DNA of 64,000 nt from contig JAUIGN010000012.1 in assembly GCA_030430075.1 (NCBI GenBank), positions 62,001-126,000 on the forward strand, written 5' to 3'. How positions within the stretch are numbered: the first letter of the stretch is position 1; the number at the start of each line of letters is the position of its first letter. Position numbers and translations under genes: made by a program. The stretch comes from a bacterium. Its GTDB lineage: Bacteria; Planctomycetota; Planctomycetia; Pirellulales; Pirellulaceae. Positions 25,726-34,804 of the stretch are shown here, piece by piece. The notes beneath the pieces are model-generated. The model was not told where the DNA came from and did not search any database. It was given only the letters and a program-made list of their open reading frames with translations.

Positions 25726-25767
25726 CCAGCCTCGATTGCCCAGCCTCGATGACCCAGCCTCGATGAC
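25726..25767. repeat. 14-bp tandem repeat (3 units)
   Basis: Units CCAGCCTCGATTGC, CCAGCCTCGATGAC and CCAGCCTCGATGAC are head to tail. A partial unit may precede them (GTTGATTGT). Confidence 0.9.
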
Positions 25768-25883
25768 CCGGCGGACTCCCACCTCGCGGCTGCGCCGGCG
25801 GGTCGCATGCGCCGAGCCAAGAGCGACTTGACGGCTCTCACAGGCCCTGCGGAACTGGCTGGACGCCGTTTCCGAAACGTGCC

Positions 25884-27023
25884 CTACATGGTCGAGTCTT
25901 CGGCGTTCTTCTCGTCCATTTCCTTGAGCTCTTCCAGCCAGAGGCGAATTTCGTTGCCATATTCGGAAGCCAGGTCGCTAAGCACCAGTTGGCGGTGGAA
26001 GGCGGCTGCACCCTCTTTCAGCATGTCGGCCGCTTCGGCGCTGGCAAACCGGCGCATCGGGTCGGGGGCGATCAGTCCGCGGCAGAAGTTCATCAACAGG
26101 TCGTTGACTGTGACTTCCTCGGGCAAGAAGTGCTGCAAGCGTTGGGGAAGCAGCCGTTTGGCTTCAAGCAGGTCGCGGCAAGAATTGAGACCGCCAAACA
26201 GCGGGCGGCCCGCCAGGAGTTCGATCAGCACATAGCCCAGCGACGCCAGATCGCTTCGCGGCGTGCATTCGGCCCCTTCCAGAACTTCCGGTGCGGCGTA
26301 GGTCGGTGTGCAGGTGCGGGTGGCTGGCGGGGCTTCCGTTTCGAAGGCGGAACCGATGTCGACGATCTTGGCGTTCCCGGTTCGCTTCAGCATGATGTTG
26401 GACGGCTTGACGTCGCCATGAACAATCTCGTCCCGATGGAGGGCGGCCAACGCCGCCAGGCAGTCACGGACGATGGCGACCGCCACCCCTGGCTTGACCT
26501 TGGGGTGGACCGGACCGGCCGTCACGATCACGCGGTTGATGTACAGCCACCGTCGTTCGCTGACGCGGCCCTCGATTCGGGCGAGCATTTCCGGACGCAG
26601 CAGACGCTGCAGGTCGTAACCGTCGACCCATTCCATCACCATCATCCGAATGCGATTGCGATCGACAAAGTTGTGCACGTCCAGCAGATTGTCATGTTGG
26701 ATTTGGGCGACCAACGCTGAGATTCGGGCAATCCGCTGCATCGCCTCGTCGTACGACCGGGCGTCCTCATATCGTTCCGGCGAGAAGACCTTCAAGGCAA
26801 TCGGCAAGGTAAACTGATCGGCCCCCCGCAGCTCGGTCAAGAACACGACTCCCTGGCCGCCTTTGCCGAGCAACTTCTTCAGCTTCAAGTGGCTGGTCCA
26901 GTTGAGGCGCCCCTTGTCGACGATCTCGCTGTAGTGCGAATACAGTTCCGATGGGCGTCGTGTCGATTTCTGTCCGTCGTGGTCGAGTGTCAGGTGGGGG
27001 TCCGCCAGGGTCGTCGTATACAT
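25884..27023 (-). CDS. Hanks-type serine/threonine protein kinase, soluble
   Basis: This 379-residue protein is a protein kinase of the Pkn2 type. The glycine loop GKGGQGVVF (53-61), the ATP lysine K78 in IALKVF, the catalytic D204 in HGDVKPSN and the metal-binding D222 are present, and CTPTYAAPEVLEG marks the activation-loop end. The DFG motif reads DIG and the HRD motif reads HGD, both tolerated variants. The C-terminus has no transmembrane helix, unlike many bacterial members. A 30-residue insert follows the hinge region. Planctomycetes have many such kinases; substrates are unknown. Confidence 0.92.
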   Translation of the reverse strand: MYTTTLADPHLTLDHDGQKSTRRPSELYSHYSEIVDKGRLNWTSHLKLKKLLGKGGQGVVFLTELRGADQFTLPIALKVFSPERYEDARSYDEAMQRIARISALVAQIQHDNLLDVHNFVDRNRIRMMVMEWVDGYDLQRLLRPEMLARIEGRVSERRWLYINRVIVTAGPVHPKVKPGVAVAIVRDCLAALAALHRDEIVHGDVKPSNIMLKRTGNAKIVDIGSAFETEAPPATRTCTPTYAAPEVLEGAECTPRSDLASLGYVLIELLAGRPLFGGLNSCRDLLEAKRLLPQRLQHFLPEEVTVNDLLMNFCRGLIAPDPMRRFASAEAADMLKEGAAAFHRQLVLSDLASEYGNEIRLWLEELKEMDEKNAEDSTM

Positions 27024-27299
27024 GGACGGTTGCCTCGAAGGAGTGGTGCCGGTCGCTCGACAGGACGAGCGTTGGTGGGCGCGGGGGGATGGCTGCTTCC
27101 TGGATTCTGACTACTCGCGGCAAATTCGTCCAGTGAACTTTTTCGCCCGTTGAACGGCGCCCGATTCCTTGCGAACGGGCGAGCGCGCGAACCGCGGGTC
27201 GACCTTGGAGTTCGTGCCAGAGCGTACGTGCGCAACGAGCCGAGTTGCGACAATCGAAAGGCGGGGGCCGCGGCCGTCCGTTCAGGTTCGCACTCCAGC

Positions 27300-28283
27300 T
27301 CATCCGGCAATCGGCTCGCGCCGCGGAAATCCTAGACGCTTGTCCACCAGGTTCCGTAGCGGCCTGCCATCCAGCCAGCGGCGGAGGTTCTCACAGAAGA
27401 AGTCGGTCGTGTCGTCGACCCGGCGAGCCGACTGGGCACCGATATGGGGCGTGATGATAACGTTGGGTTGCGACCAGAGCGGGCTCTCGACCGGCAGCGG
27501 TTCCACTTCGGTCACGTCGAGTCCGGCTCCGCTCAGCCGCCCCTGGCGCAGCGCGTCGATCAAGTCGGTTTCCGCCACCACCTGGCCGCGAGCCACGTTG
27601 ATCAGGACGGCTCCCGGCTTCATCTTGGCCAGGGCGGCGGCGTCGATCAGTCCGTGCGTCTGGGCATTCAATGGAATGCAGAGCACGACCACGTCGGATT
27701 CGCGGAGGAGTCGGTCGAGCTGGTCGGCGGGCCATAGCGCGTCGACGTTGGCCGGTCGGTCGACCGGAAACATGTCCGTGGCAATGATTCGCTTGACCAG
27801 GGGAGCCAGCACCTCGGCCAGCCGGCGGCCGTTGCCGCCCAGTCCGACAATCCCGACGGTGCGACCGTACAGGTCCCGGGTCGGGTGCCGGTCGAAGGTT
27901 CGTGAATCGCGCTGGCTCAACGAGGCAGGAAGGTCCCGCAACAATCCCAACAGGAGAGTCAACGCTTGTTCGGCGACCTGATTGGCAAACAGCCCCGATG
28001 CGCTGGTGACCGGAATCTCCGAATCAATAACAGAGGGAACCAGGCAGTGGTCCAGTCCGGCCGCCGAGGATTGGATCCAGCGCAGCCGCCCGGCGGCCAC
28101 CACGTCGTCCCACGGCACGGGAACCTTGGCGTGACCGCAAAAGAGATCAGCTTCGAGTATTTCCGTGGCGATCCGCTCCTGACCGGCATCGACGACCTCG
28201 ACATCGGGAGACACCGCGGCGATTTGAGCTACATGGCGCGGCTCCACCGGAAAACATAAGACCAGGCGAAGTTTGGAGTTCAT
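27300..28283 (-). CDS. D-2-hydroxyacid dehydrogenase
   Basis: The 327-residue product belongs to the NAD-dependent D-isomer 2-hydroxyacid dehydrogenase family. The NAD-binding loop VGIVGLGGNGRRLAE, the INVARGQVVAETDLIDAL segment with the catalytic arginine, and PHIGAQS with the catalytic histidine are present. Such enzymes interconvert 2-oxo acids and D-2-hydroxy acids. The start is the ATG at 28283, which gives MNSKLRLVLCFP; the open frame extends 40 codons upstream without family character. Its gene is divergent from recQ. The exact substrate cannot be read; phosphoglycerate dehydrogenase is less likely because a regulatory domain is absent. Confidence 0.86.
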   Translation of the reverse strand: MNSKLRLVLCFPVEPRHVAQIAAVSPDVEVVDAGQERIATEILEADLFCGHAKVPVPWDDVVAAGRLRWIQSSAAGLDHCLVPSVIDSEIPVTSASGLFANQVAEQALTLLLGLLRDLPASLSQRDSRTFDRHPTRDLYGRTVGIVGLGGNGRRLAEVLAPLVKRIIATDMFPVDRPANVDALWPADQLDRLLRESDVVVLCIPLNAQTHGLIDAAALAKMKPGAVLINVARGQVVAETDLIDALRQGRLSGAGLDVTEVEPLPVESPLWSQPNVIITPHIGAQSARRVDDTTDFFCENLRRWLDGRPLRNLVDKRLGFPRREPIAG

Positions 28284-28710
28284 GCGTCGTCTTTCATGAC
28301 AGCGAGTTGCAGCGCACCGCGCGGGCCCAGCCAGGGAAACGGGCAACGGCTGGAGTGTCCTAACCCCAGCCGGCCCGGGGGCACGCGGGCTTCCGCGATT
28401 CAAATCCTCAAAGACTTCGATCCTACCAAGCCGTCGATCGGGCGAGTAGCGAGGCAGCGGATCAGTTTGCCGTCAAACTTCTCGCGGCGTGCGGCAACGT
28501 GCGGATTCTGCAGTCACAGGCCGGCGAAACGACGCCCGGGCCCGTGAGGCCATGCGCCGGTGGCGCCGTGCCCGCAGCGATTGCCGCTGATTGAACAAAC
28601 CGCCGCAATCGGAGAGAATCAAACGCAAGGTGCGACGGAGGTGGCAGCGATTCGACCGCACCGCACCGTGGGGCGGCAGGCACACGTGAGGGTTGAAGCG
28701 CGACGGAAGT
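28284..28710. other. 427-bp divergent region between the dehydrogenase and recQ
   Basis: No gene, repeat array or strong promoter was recognised on either strand. Open frames here are extensions of the flanking genes or antisense frames without family character. Confidence 0.4.
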
Positions 28711-30555
28711 ATGGAAACTCCTCTCATCGACGCACGCGATCAGTTGGCCGAGGTTCTCGATCGGTACTGGGGTTATAGCCAGTTCAAACCGCTCCAGTTG
28801 GAGGCCATGCAGTGCGGCATCACGCACACGGACTCGGTCGTTGTCTTGCCGACCGGCGGCGGGAAGTCGCTTTGTTTCCAGGCGCCCGCCATGTGCCTCG
28901 ACGGGGTCGCGCTGGTCATCTCCCCCTTGATCTCCCTGATGAAGGATCAGGTCGACAGCCTCCGCGAGTGCGGCGTCCCTGCGGCCTATGTCAACAGCAC
29001 GCTCAGCCTGGCCCAGAAAAAAGAGGTTGCTGATCAACTTCGGCAGGGCCGAGTGCGTCTGCTGTACATCGCGCCCGAGCGTCTCATGGTGGACCGGACG
29101 CTTGCCTTTCTGCGGACGCTCAACGTCTCTTTGATCGCCATTGATGAAGCGCATTGCATCAGCGCCTGGGGGCACGATTTTCGCCCCGAGTACCGTGAAT
29201 TGCGGATCCTGCGAGAACACTTTCCCGGTGTCGGCATCCATGCCTACACCGCCACCGCGACGCCCCAGGTCCGGCAGGACATCGCCGCGCAGTTGGGCGT
29301 CGAGCAACCGCGGTACGTGGTGGGCTCGTTCGAGCGGCGCAACTTGATCTACAAGCTGATGCGGCGGGATCAGGGGCTGCGCCAGATTCGCGACGTCTTG
29401 GATCGCCACCGTGATGAGAGTGGAATCGTGTTCTGCATCACGCGAAAGGAGGTCGAAACGACGACCGCGGCACTGGTCGAGGCCGGCTACAAGGCACTCC
29501 CTTACCATGCCGGAATGGACGATGCACAGCGCCAGCAGAACCAGGAAGCATTCATGCAGGAGAAGGTGGACACGATTGTCGCGACCATCGCCTTTGGGAT
29601 GGGAATCGACAAGCCGAATGTGCGGTACGTGGTCCACGCCGGAATGCCCAAATCGCTGGAGAACTACCAGCAGGAGAGCGGCAGGGCGGGCCGGGACGGA
29701 CTGGAAGCGGAGTGCGTGCTGATCTACTCGAGCCAGGATTTTCTCACCTGGCAGCGGATCATCGAGGCCGCGGAGGTGATTCCCACGGGAGCCCTCGAAG
29801 CGCTCCAGGCGATGTGGCAATTCTGCACCAGCGTCGTCTGTCGTCATCGGTCGTTGCTCGAGCACTTCGGCCAGTCGCTGGAACGGTCGTCGTGCGACGC
29901 CTGCGATGTCTGCCTGGGAGAGCTGGATCTGGTCGAAGATCCACTGACCATCGGCCAGAAAATCGCCTCCTGTGTCCTCCGCCTCAACGAACAATATGGG
30001 GGCGATTACACGGCCAAAGTCCTGATCGGCTCGGGCGAAGCGCAGATCAGCGGTCGAGGGCATGACCGGCTGAGCACCTTCGGCATCCTCAAGTCGGAAA
30101 GCAAGCGGACGGTGCGCGACTGGATCGAACAGTTGGTCGGCCAGGAGTTCCTGGTCAAGGACGGCGAATACAACGTACTGAAGTTGACTCCCGTCGGCCG
30201 CCGCCTGCTCAAGGGCGAGGCGGTGCCGCAACTGCTGCGCCCCGCCAAGTCGACCCGCTCGCGGCGAGCGGCCCCGGTGGCCGATTCGTGGGAAGGTGTC
30301 GATCGCGGGTTGTTCGAGGAACTGCGGACTTTGCGCCGAGCGGAAGCGACCCTGCGGAACCTGCCGCCTTACATGATTTTTGACGATGCCACGTTGCGTG
30401 ACATGGCCCGGCGGCGTCCGACAACCAGTGCCGCCTTCCACGAAGTCCGCGGGGTCGGCGAGAAGAAGCTTCGCGACTTTGGCGACGAATTCGTCGAGCT
30501 GATCCGGGATTATTGCGAACGGCACACGTTGCCCACCGATATGGCCGTCGATTAG
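28711..30555 (+). CDS. recQ: ATP-dependent DNA helicase RecQ
   Basis: This 614-residue helicase has Walker A LPTGGGKSLCFQAPA, the DEAH box IDEAHCISAWGHDFRPEY, TATATPQV and the SGRAGRDGLEAEC motif of superfamily 2. The RecQ zinc region with cysteines in SSCDACDVC follows, then a winged helix and a C-terminal HRDC-like domain (LFEELRTLRRAEA, VRGVGEKKLRDFG). RecQ unwinds DNA with 3'-5' polarity in recombination and fork repair. The ATG at 28711 is preferred because it has GGAAG just upstream; a TTG at 28693 is also in frame and would add six residues. Confidence 0.96.
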   Translation: METPLIDARDQLAEVLDRYWGYSQFKPLQLEAMQCGITHTDSVVVLPTGGGKSLCFQAPAMCLDGVALVISPLISLMKDQVDSLRECGVPAAYVNSTLSLAQKKEVADQLRQGRVRLLYIAPERLMVDRTLAFLRTLNVSLIAIDEAHCISAWGHDFRPEYRELRILREHFPGVGIHAYTATATPQVRQDIAAQLGVEQPRYVVGSFERRNLIYKLMRRDQGLRQIRDVLDRHRDESGIVFCITRKEVETTTAALVEAGYKALPYHAGMDDAQRQQNQEAFMQEKVDTIVATIAFGMGIDKPNVRYVVHAGMPKSLENYQQESGRAGRDGLEAECVLIYSSQDFLTWQRIIEAAEVIPTGALEALQAMWQFCTSVVCRHRSLLEHFGQSLERSSCDACDVCLGELDLVEDPLTIGQKIASCVLRLNEQYGGDYTAKVLIGSGEAQISGRGHDRLSTFGILKSESKRTVRDWIEQLVGQEFLVKDGEYNVLKLTPVGRRLLKGEAVPQLLRPAKSTRSRRAAPVADSWEGVDRGLFEELRTLRRAEATLRNLPPYMIFDDATLRDMARRRPTTSAAFHEVRGVGEKKLRDFGDEFVELIRDYCERHTLPTDMAVD

Positions 30556-30676
30556 AGTTCTACGTTGTGAACGATCGTTGGGCAGCCGCGTCGATTGGAA
30601 CGCGGAGCTTTGTCAATTCCACCCCCCCTTGGCTCACCGGCACGAAGCGACGCCGCCACCTGCCGGGACGTGACCC

Positions 30677-32329
30677 ATGAAAAGACGACGAACGCTGCTC
30701 GCACTGGCATTACCGGCTCTGCTGGTGGGAACGTTGGGCCCAGGCAACGACCTGGGGGCCCACGAACCGTCGCGTCTCGGTTTTCTCCGCGCCGTCGCTG
30801 CTGCCCAAGCCAAGGCGGACGCCCGAGCGGAAGACCCGGAGGCGGCCGGGCGGGACGTGGGAATGTGCGACCTCACGCTGGAGATGACCAACGATTTCTC
30901 TGAACCGATGCCGGGCCTGATTCGAATCACCAATCTCGCTTCGGGAAACGCACTGAAGCTGAGCGGACAGATTCATCGTGCGCTCAACTGGTATGCGGTC
31001 GAAGAAAAGACGAGCCTGCGGCTGCCTCGCACCAGGTTGAAGATCGAGGCGATATCAGGCTTGCAGACCGAATTGGCGACACAGGAGATCGACCTCGCCG
31101 AGCAGGAAACGGCGACGGCCAAAGTGGAACTCCGCCAATTCTACGATGCGGCGTCGCGCGGGCTGATCGCCGGGAACACCCATTTGCACTTGAACAAGAT
31201 GACGCTGGACGAGGCGGACCGCTACTTGCGAGTCGTCCCCAAGGCGGACAATTTGAAGGTGGTCTTCCTCTCCTTGTTGCGGCGGATTCCAGACGAGCGC
31301 ACCTATATCTCGAATGTGTTCGTCACGAACAGCTTGCGCGGTGGTGGGGACTTGCAGCGGCTCTCTCAAGAGGGTGTCCTGTTCGGCAACGGCGAAGAAC
31401 ACCGCCACAACTTTGGGACCGGTGGTGAAGGGTACGGCCATGTGATGCTGCTGGACCTGCAGCGGGTCATTCGCCCGGTCAGCATCGGGCCGGGCATCAT
31501 GCGGGCCGGGACGGACGGAATGACGCTCCGCCGCGGCATTCAGCGGGCCCGAGACGACAAAGCGACCGTGATCTGGTGCCACAACAATTTTGGCCTGGAA
31601 GACATTCCGAACTGGTTGGCCGGTCTGCTGGACGCCCAGAATATCTTTGACGGCGGTAACCGGGGCAGCTACGAAGCGTCGTATTACCGGTATCTCAATA
31701 TCGGCCTCAAGGTCCCTTTCTCGACCGGCACGGATTGGTCCATCTTTGATTTCTCACGTGCTTATGTTCCGGTCGACGGAGAATTGACCACCAAGGAGTG
31801 GTTGAACGGGTTGCGGGCCGGTCGTTCGTATATCACCAACGGCCCGTTCCTCGAACTGGAGACCGAACGCGGCGGGTTGGGGGACACCTTGAGACTGCCT
31901 GCGCCAAACCGGGTGACGGTGGTCGGCCGCGGTTTCGGGCGGCAGAACTTTGGCTCCCTGGAACTGGTTTACAACGGCAAGGTCGTTCACCGTGCGCCGG
32001 CAACTCGCGAGGGCGGTTACTACTTCGCCGATCTCCGCCACGGGCTCGAAGTCCGTGAGCCGGGTTGGTTCGCCCTGCGGATTCCGCGCGGCGTGGGCAA
32101 GACGGAATTGGACGGCGAACTGTTCGCACACACCAGCCCGATCTACGTCGAACTGGGCGGCAAACGCATTTTTCGCAAAGACGTCGCCCGCGAGATGGTC
32201 GCAGAGATGGAACAGGGCATCGAGACGATCCGCGACAAGGGGCTGTTCGCGTCCGATCGCGCCCGCGAGGACGTGTTGAAAGTGTACCGCGATGCGGTCC
32301 GTGACCTGAAGACACGACTCGCCCGATAG
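30677..32329 (+). CDS. Exported CehA/McbA-type metallohydrolase (PHP-like domain)
   Basis: The 550-residue product starts with a signal peptide (RRRTLLALALPALLVGTLG). In the middle, GNTHLHLNKM carries a PHP-like HxH metal motif, and VVFLSLLRR and TVIWCHNNFGLED follow as further metal-site segments. CehA/McbA members hydrolyse carbaryl-like or phosphate esters, but planctomycete members are uncharacterised. The N-terminal 120 residues form a separate beta-rich domain. The gene is downstream of recQ and ends 10 bp from the convergent sulfatase gene. The metal motifs are convincing; the substrate is unknown. Confidence 0.83.
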   Translation: MKRRRTLLALALPALLVGTLGPGNDLGAHEPSRLGFLRAVAAAQAKADARAEDPEAAGRDVGMCDLTLEMTNDFSEPMPGLIRITNLASGNALKLSGQIHRALNWYAVEEKTSLRLPRTRLKIEAISGLQTELATQEIDLAEQETATAKVELRQFYDAASRGLIAGNTHLHLNKMTLDEADRYLRVVPKADNLKVVFLSLLRRIPDERTYISNVFVTNSLRGGGDLQRLSQEGVLFGNGEEHRHNFGTGGEGYGHVMLLDLQRVIRPVSIGPGIMRAGTDGMTLRRGIQRARDDKATVIWCHNNFGLEDIPNWLAGLLDAQNIFDGGNRGSYEASYYRYLNIGLKVPFSTGTDWSIFDFSRAYVPVDGELTTKEWLNGLRAGRSYITNGPFLELETERGGLGDTLRLPAPNRVTVVGRGFGRQNFGSLELVYNGKVVHRAPATREGGYYFADLRHGLEVREPGWFALRIPRGVGKTELDGELFAHTSPIYVELGGKRIFRKDVAREMVAEMEQGIETIRDKGLFASDRAREDVLKVYRDAVRDLKTRLAR

Positions 32330-32338
32330 GCCGAGCAG

Positions 32339-33742
32339 CTACATGGGGGCGATCCGCCGCGAACCGACGTCCGTGGTCAACACGACGTGCGCGTTGAAGC
32401 TGGCTTCGATCAATTCGGCCTTGACCTGCTGGCTGGCCGGGTCGTCCCAGAGGTCGTCAAACTCCCAGGGATCCGCCGCCAGGTCATAGAGTTCACCCAG
32501 GCCGTGACTATGGTACATGCATAACTTGTACTGCCGATTACGGTGCATCGTGGCGTAGGCGCCGTTGCCGCCAGTGAAGTAGGGATCGAGCGCATCGAAG
32601 TACTCGCTGCGGACGAATTCGCGCAGGTAGTCGGCCTGCGCTTCGCCGCGCAGGATCGGTTGCAGCGACTGCCCCTGGATGTACTCCGGCGGATCGAGGC
32701 CCGCCAGGTCGATCAACGTGGCTGTCAGGTCGAGCAATTCGACCAATGCGTCCGCCTGGACACCGGTACCGAATCTCCCGGGCCAGGAGATGATCAGCGG
32801 CACGCGGACCAGCCCTTCGTAGAACCGGCAGCCCTTCTGAAAGAGGCCGTGATCGCCGAGTGCCTCGCCGTGGTCGCTGGTGAAAATGATCACGGTGTTG
32901 TCACGTTGTCCGGTGGCTTCCAGGGCGTCCAGGATCCGGGCGAACTGATCGTCGATCTGCGCGATCATCGCGTAGTAGTGGGCCTGTTGCTGGTGCGCCC
33001 CGTTTTCCGCAGGCCGTTCGGCGATCCCCTGAAAGTCAATCTCACTCAACTTTGCCTGCTGAGCCAGATCGGATTCACGGAAATGGGGACCGGGCATATC
33101 GTCGGCGTCGAATTGATCCGCATAGGATCGGGGCGGAATAAACGGCGGATGGGGATCGTAAATATTGACGTTCAGCAGCCACGGCCCATCGTGCGGCTGC
33201 TGAATGAATTCGATGGCCCGCTCCGATCCCCAGGTGGTCTGATGTAGTTCGGACGGGACGCGGGCTTCGCTTTCACGCAAGGCATCGAGATCGCCCCCTT
33301 GAGCCCGGACCCATTCTGCATAGTCGTGCCCGGCTTCCCAATCGTCGCGCGGCGCGTGACTGAATTTCCAGTAAGAAAAGCCGTCATCGATCCGCGGTTC
33401 GGTCCGGTGCCCGGCGCTCTGCAAATGGAATTTCCCGACCAGTCCGCACCGATAGCCGGCATCCGCGATGAGTCGCGTGATGACGGGCGGCCAGTCCGGA
33501 AACGACTCGTTGCCGTTGCGCGTGTTATGGACACGCGTCGGGTAGAGTCCGGTCATGAAGCTGGAACGGCTTGGGGTGCAAATCGGGCTCTGACAATACG
33601 CGTGCGTGAAGGCGACGCCTTCGCCGACCAGGCGATCGATCGTAGGCGTCTTGACATATGGGTTTCCCAGCGCGCCGATCGTATCGAACCGTTGCTGGTC
33701 CGTGCAGTACCAGAGCAGATTGGGGCGAGGTGGCTGTGGCAT
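32339..33742 (-). CDS. Sulfatase, probably cytoplasmic or non-classically exported
   Basis: The 467-residue product is a second sulfatase. The formylglycine motif C55-TPSR lies in PICTPSRSSFMTG, and the metal-binding region is YCTDQQRFD near residue 12. Further family segments are GLVGKFHLQSAGH, NVNIYDPHPPF and VIIFTSDHGEALGDHG. No signal peptide is present from the ATG at 33742, unlike the sulfatase at 20700-22190; the open frame continues through a 21-bp repeat array upstream, which is not part of a plausible gene. The PHPPF/GEALGDHG pattern suggests an iduronate-sulfatase or choline-sulfatase-like member. The substrate is uncertain. Confidence 0.9.
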   Translation of the reverse strand: MPQPPRPNLLWYCTDQQRFDTIGALGNPYVKTPTIDRLVGEGVAFTHAYCQSPICTPSRSSFMTGLYPTRVHNTRNGNESFPDWPPVITRLIADAGYRCGLVGKFHLQSAGHRTEPRIDDGFSYWKFSHAPRDDWEAGHDYAEWVRAQGGDLDALRESEARVPSELHQTTWGSERAIEFIQQPHDGPWLLNVNIYDPHPPFIPPRSYADQFDADDMPGPHFRESDLAQQAKLSEIDFQGIAERPAENGAHQQQAHYYAMIAQIDDQFARILDALEATGQRDNTVIIFTSDHGEALGDHGLFQKGCRFYEGLVRVPLIISWPGRFGTGVQADALVELLDLTATLIDLAGLDPPEYIQGQSLQPILRGEAQADYLREFVRSEYFDALDPYFTGGNGAYATMHRNRQYKLCMYHSHGLGELYDLAADPWEFDDLWDDPASQQVKAELIEASFNAHVVLTTDVGSRRIAPM

Positions 33743-33827
33743 GAGCTTGAGTCCGGCACGGCGAGGTGTGATGCGTGGCGACAGGCCGGTCAGCGCGGCG
33801 GCTGGCTCGGCCCGGCGTGGCAGGTCA

Positions 33828-33890
33828 TGGTACAGCGGCGGGCGGTCATGGTGCAGCGGCGGGCGGTCATGGTGCAGCGGCGGGCGGTCG
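33828..33890. repeat. 21-bp tandem repeat (3 units)
   Basis: Units beginning TGGTGCAGCGGCGGGCGGTC start at 33828, 33849 and 33870; the first has one change. The array lies between the sulfatase start codon and the DUF1579 gene, both on the minus strand. Because the unit is a multiple of three, it leaves an open frame upstream of the sulfatase. Confidence 0.94.
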
Positions 33891-34036
33891 AGCGGCCCGA
33901 TCACCATTCGCCATCGGTCCGCTGGTCGTCGCTCTGCATTTGCAGTCCGGCGTCCGAAGAAGCCGCCGCGGGCTGCAAAAGGCCCTCGCCTGCCGCGGGA
34001 AACGACGTCGAACGAGAGCCTTGTGCAACCGGCGCG

Positions 34037-34621
34037 TCACTTGGCCCGTCGATAGGTGATTTCCATGACGCGTGCTTCCGGGGCGCCCTCCGGCTTCATG
34101 AACATCGTGAAGACGAACGTGTCCTCGTCGATTTCCTTGGTCACATTCCGCATCGCAGCCTTACCCGTTGGCATGTGACTGACGCCGTGTTCGGTCAACG
34201 TCTTCGTCTTCTCGTCGTACGTCCCCTCGAGCATCAGGATCCCGGTTTCAAAGTTGTCGACCCAGGTACCGACGAACTTCTTCTTCGTCTTGTCGTAACC
34301 GGAGAGGCCGCGGCCCTCGAACGGCAGACCGGAGAATTCGCCTTGGTACTCCTGTTGCAGGTAACGTCCGCCGAACAGCAGCTTAAAGGTTGCGGTTCCC
34401 TTGTTGGTCTGGGGGTTCTCGGGATCCTCGAAGAAAGTCTTCATTTCGACGTTCCAGGTACCGACCTGCCGCTTGAAAACAGCATGTTCGGGGGCCAGCT
34501 TCAGCGATTCGATAAATGCCGCCTGGGCGGCTGCGGCATCCTCCGACGCATCTTGTGCATTCACGTTGGTCGCGGCAAGCAACAAAGCAATCATCAGAGT
34601 TGTGGAGACAAGGCGGTGCAT
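34037..34621 (-). CDS. DUF1579 secreted protein
   Basis: This 194-residue protein has a cleavable signal peptide (MHRLVSTTLMIALLLAATNVNA) followed by a DUF1579 domain. Family features are VGTWNVEMKTFFEDPENP, GTATFKLLFGGRYLQQEY and GLSGYDKTKKKFVGTWVDNF. Its fold is a lipocalin-like beta barrel of unknown ligand. The ATG at 34621 has AAAGGA seven bases upstream and gives the signal peptide. It is on the same strand as the TrhO-RluA gene but about 180 bp downstream of it, so operon membership is unclear. Confidence 0.88.
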   Translation of the reverse strand: MHRLVSTTLMIALLLAATNVNAQDASEDAAAAQAAFIESLKLAPEHAVFKRQVGTWNVEMKTFFEDPENPQTNKGTATFKLLFGGRYLQQEYQGEFSGLPFEGRGLSGYDKTKKKFVGTWVDNFETGILMLEGTYDEKTKTLTEHGVSHMPTGKAAMRNVTKEIDEDTFVFTMFMKPEGAPEARVMEITYRRAK

Positions 34622-34804
34622 GTGAACGTCCTTTGCAAGAGTAAATGAGCAATCGAGAAGGACCTGCATTAGAACCGAGAATGTTGCCCCGGTCCACGGG
34701 CTTGCCGCGACCGACCGATTTCTCGCCGAGAGTGGGGCTCGCCGCCGTCGAACAGGAAGGGGCTGGACGGCCGGGAATACTCGGCAAGACCAGCCACATC
34801 GTAG

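Larger units (their letters stand above)
25543..25883. other. 341-bp convergent intergenic region with palindrome and repeats
   Basis: This space separates the ends of the oxidoreductase and kinase genes. It holds one imperfect copy of the dispersed palindrome (25589-25606) and a 14-bp tandem array (25726-25767). No gene was recognised. Confidence 0.55.

Noticed and set aside
28462-30525. Long minus-strand open frame (687 codons) antisense to recQ
   Set aside because: RecQ on the plus strand shows all family motifs. The antisense frame has no recognisable domain and arises from third-position GC bias of the real gene.
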